Origin: Saccharicrinis sp963666825
GTDB taxonomy: Bacteria; Bacteroidota; Bacteroidia; Bacteroidales; Marinilabiliaceae
Length of the DNA: 64,000 nt
Reading direction: 5' to 3'
NCBI GenBank assembly: GCA_963666825.2
Contig: OY763044.2
Location: 3,658,001 to 3,722,000 of the forward strand
Shown here: positions 1 to 7,849 of the stretch, piece after piece
Position numbering within the stretch: the stretch's first letter is position 1
Layout of the letters: every line of letters starts with the position of its first letter
Notes under the pieces: model-generated
Database searches by the model: none
What the model was told of the DNA's origin: nothing
What the model saw: the letters and a program-made list of their open reading frames with translations, nothing else
Position numbers and translations under genes: made by a program

Positions 1-2
1 TT

Positions 3-785
3 AATAAAATGGGCTTCACAAAAGCTACATTAGGTCTTTCTGGAGGAATTGACTCTGCGGTAACAGTTGTTATTGCGGAAAGGGCTTTAGGAGCAGAAAA
101 CGTTCGAGTATTATTACTTCCTTCAAAGTACTCTTCAGACCATTCTATTAAAGACGCTGAAGATTTAGCTAATAATCTGAGTATTCAATATGACATTGTA
201 CCTATCAAAGATATTGTCAGCAGTTTTGAGGATACTTTAGCTCCTGTTTTTACAGGATTGAAAGCCGATGTCACAGAAGAAAACATTCAAGCTCGTATCC
301 GGGGAACGTTACTAATGGCTCTTTCAAATAAATTTGGACATATCTTATTAAACACATCCAATAAGAGTGAAGCAGCTGTTGGTTACGGAACTTTATATGG
401 AGACATGAATGGAGGTCTTTCTGTTTTAGGAGATGTTTACAAAACAGATGTGTTTGATTTGGCACGTTTTATCAATAAAGAACGTGAAATAATTCCGATC
501 AATACCATTGTAAAACCGCCATCAGCCGAATTACGTCCAGATCAAAAAGACAGTGATTCATTACCTGATTACGATGTATTAGACCAGGTATTATTCAACT
601 ATATTGAAAAAAATGAACATCCGGAAAAGATAATTGCAGCCGGTTTTGAGAAAGAGGTTGTATATAAAGCTGTCAGACTGGTAAATATTAATGAATATAA
701 GCGTTTTCAAACAGCGCCAATAATCAGGGTGTCTTCAAAAGCCTTTGGATTAGGAAGACGAATACCTCTGGTTTCCAAGTTTTAG
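3..785 (+). CDS. nadE: NAD+ synthetase, C-terminal synthetase domain (5' end outside window)
   Basis: Amidates nicotinate adenine dinucleotide to NAD+ using ATP in the cytoplasm. The PP-loop LGLSGGIDSAVTVV lies at once after the window edge, followed by conserved stretches such as LLNTSNKSEAAVGYGTLYGD and KPPSAELRPDQKDSDSLPDY. The frame is open through the left edge with Asn-Lys before the first ATG at 9, so that methionine is probably internal. In Bacteroidota this domain is normally fused behind a nitrilase-type glutaminase domain, which would lie left of the window; that part is inference. The C-terminal RRIPLVSKF tail is typical of the family. A hairpin terminator follows the stop. Confidence 0.93.
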   Translation, partial: NKMGFTKATLGLSGGIDSAVTVVIAERALGAENVRVLLLPSKYSSDHSIKDAEDLANNLSIQYDIVPIKDIVSSFEDTLAPVFTGLKADVTEENIQARIRGTLLMALSNKFGHILLNTSNKSEAAVGYGTLYGDMNGGLSVLGDVYKTDVFDLARFINKEREIIPINTIVKPPSAELRPDQKDSDSLPDYDVLDQVLFNYIEKNEHPEKIIAAGFEKEVVYKAVRLVNINEYKRFQTAPIIRVSSKAFGLGRRIPLVSKF

Positions 786-810
786 TACATTATTTTTATT
801 AAAATAAGAT

Positions 811-860
811 AAAAAAGTCCGCATTACAACTTTATTTGTTGGTAGTATGTGGGCTTTTTT
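811..860 (+). terminator. Rho-independent terminator after nadE
   Basis: The left arm AAAAAAGTCCGCAT pairs, with two G-U wobbles, with ATGTGGGCTTTTTT, and the right arm ends in a T run. The left arm starts with an A run, so the hairpin could also act in the other direction. It separates nadE from the regulator gene at 919. Confidence 0.75.
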
Positions 861-875
861 CTATTTTTGGCATCA

Positions 876-891
876 TATGTTATAAAACATA
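876..891. promoter_or_regulatory. Inverted repeat upstream of the Crp/Fnr-type gene
   Basis: TATGTT-ATAA-AACATA is a perfect 6-bp inverted repeat with a 4-bp spacer, ending 28 bases before the start codon at 919. The geometry (two short arms and a 4-bp spacer) matches FNR-type boxes, though the bases differ from TTGAT-N4-ATCAA. It may be an autoregulatory operator; this rests on position and symmetry only. Confidence 0.35.
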
Positions 892-918
892 CATGCAGCT
901 TAGCTAATAATTTACAAG

Positions 919-1629
919 ATGCCAAGAAGACTAGAAAACAACTTTGCTACCGAACCTACTATAAAAGATGTATCACAGCTTTATGATGTTCTTACTGATG
1001 AAGAAAAAGAAATTGTACTTAACAACCATACAGTAAAACACTTTAAAAAGAATGATGTAATTTATCAGGAAGGTGAAGTACCTGATAGTTTGTTATGTCT
1101 GGGTTCCGGAAAGGTTAAAGTATACAAAAATGGATTTGGTGGTCGTGACCAAATTGTACGCATGGCAAATCCAACAAGTTTTATTGGCTATAGGGCATTT
1201 TTTGCTGAAGGTCCGCATGTTGCCTCAGCTGTTGTTATTGAACCTTGTACAATATTTTATATTCCTAAAGCAATAGTATATCAGCTTTTGCAAAGCAATC
1301 ATCAATTTAGCTTAAATATTATTCGTTCATTAGCTCAGGAACTTGGATTCTCGCGCTACAGAACTGTTACTCTTACTCAAAAACATATCAGAGGCCGACT
1401 TGCAGAAAGTTTACTTGTTTTAAAAGATATCTATGGCTTTGAAGATGATGGAATTACGCTAAATGTATATTTATCAAGAGAGGATTTGGCTAATTTCTCA
1501 AATATGACCACGTCAAATGCAATTAGAACCTTATCTACATTTGTAAATGAAAAAGTAATTACGGTAGATGGACGAATTATCAGACTACTGGATATTGAGA
1601 CTCTGGAAAAGATTTCGAAACTAGGTTAA
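919..1629 (+). CDS. Crp/Fnr family transcriptional regulator
   Basis: A cytoplasmic DNA-binding regulator of 236 residues. An N-terminal cyclic-nucleotide-binding-type beta-roll spans about residues 20-140 (KKNDVIYQEGEVPDSLLCLG is the characteristic start). It is followed by a dimerisation helix and a winged helix at about 165-230 with YLSREDLANFSNMTTSNAIR as recognition region. There is no N-terminal cysteine cluster, so it is not an Fe-S FNR. Bacteroidota members of this family often respond to redox or nitrosative stress, but the ligand here cannot be read. The stop lies only 3 bases from the stop of the convergent gene at 1633. A perfect inverted repeat lies just upstream. Confidence 0.9.
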   Translation: MPRRLENNFATEPTIKDVSQLYDVLTDEEKEIVLNNHTVKHFKKNDVIYQEGEVPDSLLCLGSGKVKVYKNGFGGRDQIVRMANPTSFIGYRAFFAEGPHVASAVVIEPCTIFYIPKAIVYQLLQSNHQFSLNIIRSLAQELGFSRYRTVTLTQKHIRGRLAESLLVLKDIYGFEDDGITLNVYLSREDLANFSNMTTSNAIRTLSTFVNEKVITVDGRIIRLLDIETLEKISKLG

Positions 1630-1632
1630 TCC

Positions 1633-2802
1633 TTATTTCGAATATATCCAGGTTAACTTATGCCATACAGCTTCAAGTGGTCCATGCTTAAATCGCTTTG
1701 ACCACATTGTACAAAATATACCCAATAAAATAGCCAGAAAAGTACCAATTAACACACTAAATGTTGCTCCAGTGTATTTGTACAGTCCTAAACCAAATCC
1801 ATAATAAATAGAGGATCCTATTATTGATTGAATTAAATAATTCGACAAGCTCATCTTTCCTATTGGGGAGAAAATATTTAGCACTTTACTACCTGCTTTT
1901 GTTTGAAACAACAATACAAACCCAGAAACAAGAACTACCATAAAGCTAATATTAGTAAAAGCTGTTTCTATTGTTGAAAAAGGTCTATTTATTGCTTCCG
2001 ATTCAAATAGTGAGTTTACATTATTCTTTAAAATATATAAAGGAATAAATACTAATACCGATACAACAAAAGCTGAGATCCAAAACTTCCTTGTTCTGTT
2101 GGACCAAACGAAAAGCTGCGTTCTTCCGGCAAGCATACCAAAACAAAACAAGGCCAGTATATGAAAAAAACGACCATTCTCCCAACTCCAATGAATAACT
2201 GCTAATTTACCATTGGTTAAATTTCCAATGGCCGTTTGCCAAAATGAATCCCCAAAAATATATTCACTCATTTTACCAAAATACCCCCATGAAACAGGAT
2301 TATCCATATGTACCGATGGATTATTCATGCCCTGTATAAGCTTAATCCATTCTAATGGAAGGAATAATAGAAACAAGGCAATGATGAGCACCCAACGATC
2401 CTTTAGTTTAGCCATCGGTATCAATAGAAAACCAACAGCTGCATATAAGGTTAATATATCACCCTGATAGAAGGCTGAATTAATGAGTCCAAAACCTAAT
2501 AATAAGATCAGACGCCATGCAAAACGCAACCTAAAATCTTTTCCTTTTTTCTCCTGATTATCTGTTTGAATAAAAAATGTGAGGCCAAATAACAAAGCGA
2601 AAATGGCATATGATTTACCACCAAATAAAAAAAAGAGGGTATCCCATATATACTTATCAAGGACCACCATCCAATCTGGTAATCCTTGAGGTAAATGATA
2701 AACATCGAAATGTTCAATATTATGCAAGAGCATAATAGATACAATTGCAAATCCACGCAAAGCATCTACTACAAATAGTCTGGAGGTAGTTTTATTATTC
2801 AC
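1633..2802 (-). CDS. DUF418 family polytopic membrane protein
   Basis: 389 residues with about ten hydrophobic helices. The N-terminal VDALRGFAIVSIMLLHN signature is shared by DUF418/YeiB-like proteins and membrane acyltransferase relatives. The C-terminal half has the DUF418 hallmarks GKMSLSNYLIQSII and GPLEAVWHKLTW. The biochemical role of the family is unsettled; acyl transfer or transport at the inner membrane is possible. The start codon is GTG (2800-2802), sharing its first G with the TAG stop of the upstream gene (TAGTG), so the two genes are almost certainly translationally coupled. Confidence 0.85.
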   Translation of the reverse strand: MNNKTTSRLFVVDALRGFAIVSIMLLHNIEHFDVYHLPQGLPDWMVVLDKYIWDTLFFLFGGKSYAIFALLFGLTFFIQTDNQEKKGKDFRLRFAWRLILLLGFGLINSAFYQGDILTLYAAVGFLLIPMAKLKDRWVLIIALFLLFLPLEWIKLIQGMNNPSVHMDNPVSWGYFGKMSEYIFGDSFWQTAIGNLTNGKLAVIHWSWENGRFFHILALFCFGMLAGRTQLFVWSNRTRKFWISAFVVSVLVFIPLYILKNNVNSLFESEAINRPFSTIETAFTNISFMVVLVSGFVLLFQTKAGSKVLNIFSPIGKMSLSNYLIQSIIGSSIYYGFGLGLYKYTGATFSVLIGTFLAILLGIFCTMWSKRFKHGPLEAVWHKLTWIYSK

Positions 2803-3152
2803 TATTCTTTTTCTGCTTTTTCAAATACAAAGACTCCACAAACACCTTGTCCATCTTCACTGGAGCCTACAATTTGTCCATTTTGATTAATAATGCCCTC
2901 TCTTTTTTCCGGGAAATATTCAAATGGTTCAACAGATAAAACTTCGTGATCCACCATTTCAAGAAAAACCTTATTGCCATCTACTTTCCCTTCTAGTTGA
3001 CATTTTACCTGAAAGGGTGTATCCCCATCAATATATTCTGTAAAATCTAATATACCAAACACACGCTCACCTGCCTGTGCAAAAATAGCTACTCCTTCAT
3101 CCTTTCCTCCATCAAACTCTTCCTTAAAATTCCATCTTCCAGTTAAGTCCAT
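2802..3152 (-). CDS. Small hypothetical protein coupled to DUF418 gene
   Basis: 116 residues, acidic, no signal peptide and no membrane segment. It starts MDLTGRWNFKEEFDGG and contains several predicted beta strands with Gly turns, resembling a small lipocalin-like or beta-barrel fold, but I recognise no family. It is first in a two-gene operon and overlaps the GTG start of the DUF418 protein by one base. An 11-bp palindrome CTGGTTACCAG sits about 75 bases upstream (3226-3236). Confidence 0.75.
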   Translation of the reverse strand: MDLTGRWNFKEEFDGGKDEGVAIFAQAGERVFGILDFTEYIDGDTPFQVKCQLEGKVDGNKVFLEMVDHEVLSVEPFEYFPEKREGIINQNGQIVGSSEDGQGVCGVFVFEKAEKE

Positions 3153-3267
3153 ATTAGTTCTGTTTTAATATGTACAATATAATAAATTTAGAAAACATGA
3201 CAGCAATATAATATCATTATTATACCTGGTAACCAGAAAAGTAACTTAAACTTAAAATTGAATGCTA

Positions 3268-5169
3268 TTAAAATACATCATACTGTTCTGTTTCCACCTT
3301 ACCTGAAATTTTAACATCAAATTCAGGAATTTTAATTCCCTCAGGCTTTGAAACATTTCTCGATTGGTTGTCAGCTTTATCATGATGATCATTTACAACC
3401 TTTTTATCCAATCTTTCTTCAACTTTAAAATAGGCTATTAGTTCTCTTAATTGAATAGCTTGTGAACTTAATTCCTCAGCACTACTCGCCATTTCTTCAC
3501 TTCCAGATGCACTTTCTTGAGTAGATTGATTTAGTTGTTGAACTGCATTATTAATCTGACCAGCTCCAGTTCTTTGCTCTTTTGATGAAGCAGAGATCTC
3601 TTTCATAAACATATTAGCTTTATTCACACTTGGTAAAACAGCCTCAAGTTTTCTATTTGATGTTACTGACAGATCATTACTTTCCTTTGCCAGTTTAACT
3701 ATTTCATCAGCAGCTTCTTTACTTCTTTCTGCTAATTTTCTTACTTCAGCAGCCACAACTGCAAAACCTTTTCCATGCTCACCTGCTCTGGCAGACTCAA
3801 CAGCTGCATTTAAAGCCAGAATATTTGTTTGACGGGCAATTTCACTTACAATATTAATTTTCTCTGTAATCTTTTTATTTGCCTCCATTGCCTTTCTTGA
3901 ATCAAGACTTACATCCTGAATATCGACCATTGCTGTATCTGAAAGCTGTTCTCCCTTTTCTGCATTATCATTACTTTGCTCAATATTGGCAACCATTTGC
4001 TCTATAGCAGTAGATACTTCCTCTAAAGCTGCAGCTTGTTCATTTGTACTTGATGAAATTGTTTGTGAATTAGAATTAAGCTGTTCACTTGCAATAGTTA
4101 ACTGTTGCGAACCACTCATTATCTCACTAACAACTTCTTTGAGCTTATCACACATATTTTTCATCGCTATTGACAAACGAGCTACCTCATCTTTTCCTAC
4201 TACATCAATATTATGAAAAAGATCTCCTACCGACATTCTTTCTGCAAGAAGAACTCCTGCCTCCAATGGATTCGTAATACTTCTTGAAATGCGATTACTC
4301 ACAAACAATGAAAGTAATAAAGCAACAATAACAACTGTAATAATTTCAGTATCCGCTCTCTGTGTCACCTCTTCTTCCACTTTCATTATTTCGGAAACCA
4401 ATTGATCTCCCAAATCAGCAACTATAGATCCTACTTTTTGCATTACAGCAACCTCTGCACCCTGCTTTTGAACAGACTCTGTATATTTATTAAATGCATT
4501 TTCATATTCCAGATACTGATTCTTTAGGCTTACAAGCAACTTATTACTATTTCCAAATGAATTTAACAGAGAGTAACAATCATTAAGCATAACCTTTACT
4601 TTACTAACTCCATCGCTATTTATTGAACCATCTGAATTCATTGGATTGGCAATAAATTCCCACGCTGAAATTCTTAATAAGTTATGAGGCCCTAATAATT
4701 TCTGAATTACATTGTGAATGCTACTCTTATCATTAGTAGTAATCATATTACTCAGATTTCCACCTGTTTTATACCAATTAGCAAAAGTTTGCTTCTTACT
4801 TTTTTCTAATTCTACATAATTGGTAAATGACTTTTTATAAGACTGGATATGTCTTACAAACTCATCACCATTCTCTATTCTGTTTCCAGAACCTTTTACA
4901 GCTAGATCTACATTAACCAATGCATTATCAAGATTATCAATGGCTTTATCCACCACATTAAAATCAGAAAATCTTAAAAAATACATCACATTAAGCCTCG
5001 CCCCTAATAAATTACTCTGAACGTTCCTAACATCATTTGACACACTTGTTATATTGGTTGTATCTCTTAAAGCATACCAACCAATAGCCCCTACAATAAA
5101 TAAACACAATACCAGGATATTAAATCCAAGCATTAACCTTAAACGAATTGAAATGTTACGCAAGTTCAT
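3268..5169 (-). CDS. Methyl-accepting chemotaxis protein (copy 1)
   Basis: An inner-membrane chemoreceptor of 633 residues. TM1 is at about 12-32 and is followed by a helical extracytoplasmic sensor of about 240 residues. TM2 at about 275-297 leads into HAMP and a cytoplasmic signalling hairpin whose tip reads EIARQTNILALNAAVESARA. The frame continues 34 codons upstream to an ATG at 5271. I chose MNLRNISIRLRLM at 5169 because the paralogue at 7597 starts with the same sequence and AAGGGA precedes this ATG. The C-terminus ends QYDVF after a flexible linker, fitting the x-aromatic-x-x-aromatic pattern of CheR-tethering pentapeptides. No che genes lie in the window. Confidence 0.9.
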   Translation of the reverse strand: MNLRNISIRLRLMLGFNILVLCLFIVGAIGWYALRDTTNITSVSNDVRNVQSNLLGARLNVMYFLRFSDFNVVDKAIDNLDNALVNVDLAVKGSGNRIENGDEFVRHIQSYKKSFTNYVELEKSKKQTFANWYKTGGNLSNMITTNDKSSIHNVIQKLLGPHNLLRISAWEFIANPMNSDGSINSDGVSKVKVMLNDCYSLLNSFGNSNKLLVSLKNQYLEYENAFNKYTESVQKQGAEVAVMQKVGSIVADLGDQLVSEIMKVEEEVTQRADTEIITVVIVALLLSLFVSNRISRSITNPLEAGVLLAERMSVGDLFHNIDVVGKDEVARLSIAMKNMCDKLKEVVSEIMSGSQQLTIASEQLNSNSQTISSSTNEQAAALEEVSTAIEQMVANIEQSNDNAEKGEQLSDTAMVDIQDVSLDSRKAMEANKKITEKINIVSEIARQTNILALNAAVESARAGEHGKGFAVVAAEVRKLAERSKEAADEIVKLAKESNDLSVTSNRKLEAVLPSVNKANMFMKEISASSKEQRTGAGQINNAVQQLNQSTQESASGSEEMASSAEELSSQAIQLRELIAYFKVEERLDKKVVNDHHDKADNQSRNVSKPEGIKIPEFDVKISGKVETEQYDVF

Positions 5170-5590
5170 AGTCCCTTCAAAAATTTTAGATAGTTTGTAA
5201 TGTCTAAACTTGAAGTAAAATTCATTCTCCCCACGACCAAAAAATCTTATATTCAAGCGAATACAAGACATAAATTTCGATCAACAAATCTTTCTCCTTT
5301 TTGTTCGATTTTTCTGTGATAAAGATAATTGAAGAAATTTTTCAGCAAAATATTTTATAAAATATTTTGTCCTAAATATGGGCTTTTTTATCAAATTCGA
5401 CTAAAATTAAAACCTACCTATCATGTTCTGATAGTAGGAATTGCCTGATAAAAATTGAATATTATTTGAGTACCTAAAGACTCCTGCTCTTTTAATTAAT
5501 TATTCTATAAAAAAGAGTTATTTATTTGAAATTAGATTTTAACATCTAAAAGCTCTAAAACTTATGATTGAGGACGAGAACAACCCACTA
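5170..5590. other. Intergenic region upstream of chemoreceptor copy 1
   Basis: About 420 bases with no supported gene. It should hold the promoter of the chemoreceptor gene starting at 5169. Visible structure includes an AT-only palindrome AAAATATTTTATAAAATATTTT-like stretch near 5347-5370 and a small hairpin CTATCA-N6-TGATAG near 5418-5435. I see no convincing Bacteroidota -33/-7 pair and no riboswitch I can name. Confidence 0.4.
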
Positions 5591-5649
5591 TTAAATAAAA
5601 AAAAACAGATCAATACCATCAATCACCTTTTGACAGTATAGATCTGTTT
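5591..5649 (-). terminator. Rho-independent terminator of chemoreceptor copy 2
   Basis: Read on the minus strand, AACAGATC and GATCTGTT arms (with flanking TATAC/GTATT pairing) close a loop of about 19 bases and run into a T-rich tract. It lies about 47 bases past the stop of the gene ending at 5696. Confidence 0.8.
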
Positions 5650-5695
5650 ATCAGACAAAATCCTAATACTTAAACCGAACTAATTTTATTTTAGT

Positions 5696-7597
5696 TTAAA
5701 AAACATCATACTTTTCTGCTTCGACTTTATTTGTGATGTTAACATTAAACTCAGGAACTTTAATCTCTGATAATTTGTCAGCCTTTACAAAATGTTTCTC
5801 TGTTTTAGTTGAAGTTACCTTATGCTTTGTGTTATTCTTTTTCTCTTCAATTTTAAAGTAATCAATTAGCTCTCGTAACAAAATTGCCTGACTACTTAAT
5901 TCTTCTGCACTACCTGCCATTTCCTCACTACCTGAGGCACTTTCCTGAGTTGCCTGATTTAGCTGTTGAATTGCATTATTGATTTGACCGGCTCCAGTCC
6001 GTTGTTCCTTCGAAGCAGCTGCAATTTCTTTCATAAACATATTAGCTTTATTAACATTAGGCAATACTGCTTCCAATTTTTTATTTGATGCAACTGATAA
6101 TCGATTACTCTCTTGTGCTAACTTCACTATTTCATCAGCAGCTTCCTTACTTCTCTCAGCCAATTTCCGCACTTCTGCTGCAACCACAGCAAAACCTTTG
6201 CCTTGCTCTCCAGCTCTTGCCGATTCTACTGCAGCATTTAATGCCAGTATGTTTGTTTGTCTTGCTATTTCACTAACTACATTAATTTTCTCAGCAATTA
6301 TCTTATTAGCCTGCATTGCTTTTCTTGATTCATTGCTTACTTCCTGAATATCATTCATTGCTACATCTGAAAGCTGCTCACCTTTTTCTGCATTATCATT
6401 ACTCATTTCTATATTTGCCACCATTTCCTCAATGGCTGTTGAAACTTCTTCTAATGATGCAGCCTGTTCATTAGTACTGGATGATATTGTTTGTGAATTT
6501 ATATTCATTTGCTCACTGGCAACAGTTAATTGCTGAGAGCCACTCATGATCTCACTTACCACTTCCTTTAATTTATTACTCATTTTTATCATTGCGTTTG
6601 ACAAACGAGCTACTTCATCTTTCCCTCTTACATCCATTTTATGAAACAAATCCCCCACCGACATCTTTTCAGCAAATTGTACTCCTGTTTCCAATGGTTT
6701 TGTAATACTTCTAGATATTAGTGCACTTACAATTAAAGACAATAATAATGCAACAATAACTACTGATATAATTAAGGTGTTAGACTTTTGAGTCACTTCC
6801 TTTTCTGCAATAAGTATATCTTCAACTAAACGATCTCCCTTATTAGCAACAAATACACTTTCCTTCTGCATTACAGCTACTTCAGCACCTTGTTTTTGCA
6901 CAGATTCAGCATACTTATTAAAAGCCGTTTCATATTCAGTATATTGCTCCATTAAGTTCATGATATCAATATTTCTGTTTTTAGAGTTAGCTAATAATGA
7001 ATAACAATCATTAAGCATCCCCTTAACTTTTGCTACACTTTCACTATTAATTGTACCATCTGAATTCATTGGATTTGCAATAAACTCCCATGCCGAAATC
7101 CTTAATAAATTATGAGGTTCAACTAATTTTTGAATTACCCTATTGGCACTACTATTAACTTTGGAGGAAACCATTTTACTTAATGTACCTCCTACACTAT
7201 ACCAATTAGTGAATGTTTTATTTTTAGTTTTTTCTAAATCAACATAATTAGAAAATGATTTTTTATACGATTGGATATGATTAATAAACTCATTTCCGGA
7301 TTCAATGCGATTCCCAGATCCTTTTACAGCCAGATCAACACTAGTCAATGCATTTTCAAGATTCCCCATTGCTTTATCAACAACCTGAAAATCGGAAAAT
7401 CTGAGAAAATACATTACATTAAGTCTCGCTCCCAACAGATTAGTTTGAACATTACTAACGTTATTTGAAACCTTAGTAATGTTGGAGGTCTCTCTTAAAC
7501 TATACCAACCAATAGCTCCCACAATAAATAAACACAATACCAGGATATTAAATCCCAGCATTAATCTTAAACGAATTGAAATGTTCCGTAAGTTCAT
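5696..7597 (-). CDS. Methyl-accepting chemotaxis protein (copy 2)
   Basis: 633 residues, the same length and architecture as the receptor encoded directly downstream. It has TM1, a helical periplasmic sensor, TM2, HAMP and a signalling hairpin (EIARQTNILALNAAVESARA). The cytoplasmic half is nearly identical to copy 1. The sensor domain is also similar but differs most at about residues 150-290, so the pair is a tandem duplication that has diverged mainly in its sensing half. It ends KYDVF, again a pattern match to a CheR-binding pentapeptide. Its own terminator (5591-5649) separates the two genes. A long inverted repeat lies about 110 bases upstream. Confidence 0.92.
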   Translation of the reverse strand: MNLRNISIRLRLMLGFNILVLCLFIVGAIGWYSLRETSNITKVSNNVSNVQTNLLGARLNVMYFLRFSDFQVVDKAMGNLENALTSVDLAVKGSGNRIESGNEFINHIQSYKKSFSNYVDLEKTKNKTFTNWYSVGGTLSKMVSSKVNSSANRVIQKLVEPHNLLRISAWEFIANPMNSDGTINSESVAKVKGMLNDCYSLLANSKNRNIDIMNLMEQYTEYETAFNKYAESVQKQGAEVAVMQKESVFVANKGDRLVEDILIAEKEVTQKSNTLIISVVIVALLLSLIVSALISRSITKPLETGVQFAEKMSVGDLFHKMDVRGKDEVARLSNAMIKMSNKLKEVVSEIMSGSQQLTVASEQMNINSQTISSSTNEQAASLEEVSTAIEEMVANIEMSNDNAEKGEQLSDVAMNDIQEVSNESRKAMQANKIIAEKINVVSEIARQTNILALNAAVESARAGEQGKGFAVVAAEVRKLAERSKEAADEIVKLAQESNRLSVASNKKLEAVLPNVNKANMFMKEIAAASKEQRTGAGQINNAIQQLNQATQESASGSEEMAGSAEELSSQAILLRELIDYFKIEEKKNNTKHKVTSTKTEKHFVKADKLSEIKVPEFNVNITNKVEAEKYDVF

Positions 7598-7710
7598 AGC
7601 CCCACCAGTAATTTTAGATAATTAGTAAATGTGTGTAATTTTAGTAATACAAATATGAAACTAATTAAGATGGGTATAAATGGGAAGAATATGTAATTTA
7701 AGAGTGCGAA

Positions 7711-7754
7711 ATACCTATTTAAACTAGGGGTTTACCCTTAGTTTAAATAGGTAT
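7711..7754. repeat. 20-bp inverted repeat with 4-base loop
   Basis: ATACCTATTTAAACTAGGGG, a TTTA loop, and a right arm that is its reverse complement except for one G-U pair. No T run follows on either strand, so it is not a standard terminator. It lies between the end of the histidine kinase gene (7850) and the start of chemoreceptor copy 2 (7597), both on the minus strand, and could be a leader structure or operator of the receptor gene. Confidence 0.7.
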
Positions 7755-7849
7755 GGATTTATAGTTTTCCGAGATTAAATAAAGGACCTTAAAAAACTCG
7801 CATATATTTCATTACCAAACACTAACAGAACACCAAAAGTAATTACAGA

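Noticed and set aside
5170..5271. 34-codon N-terminal extension of chemoreceptor copy 1
   Set aside because: The paralogue begins at the equivalent of residue 35 with the same sequence, and the extension places basic and polar residues before TM1 with no family match.
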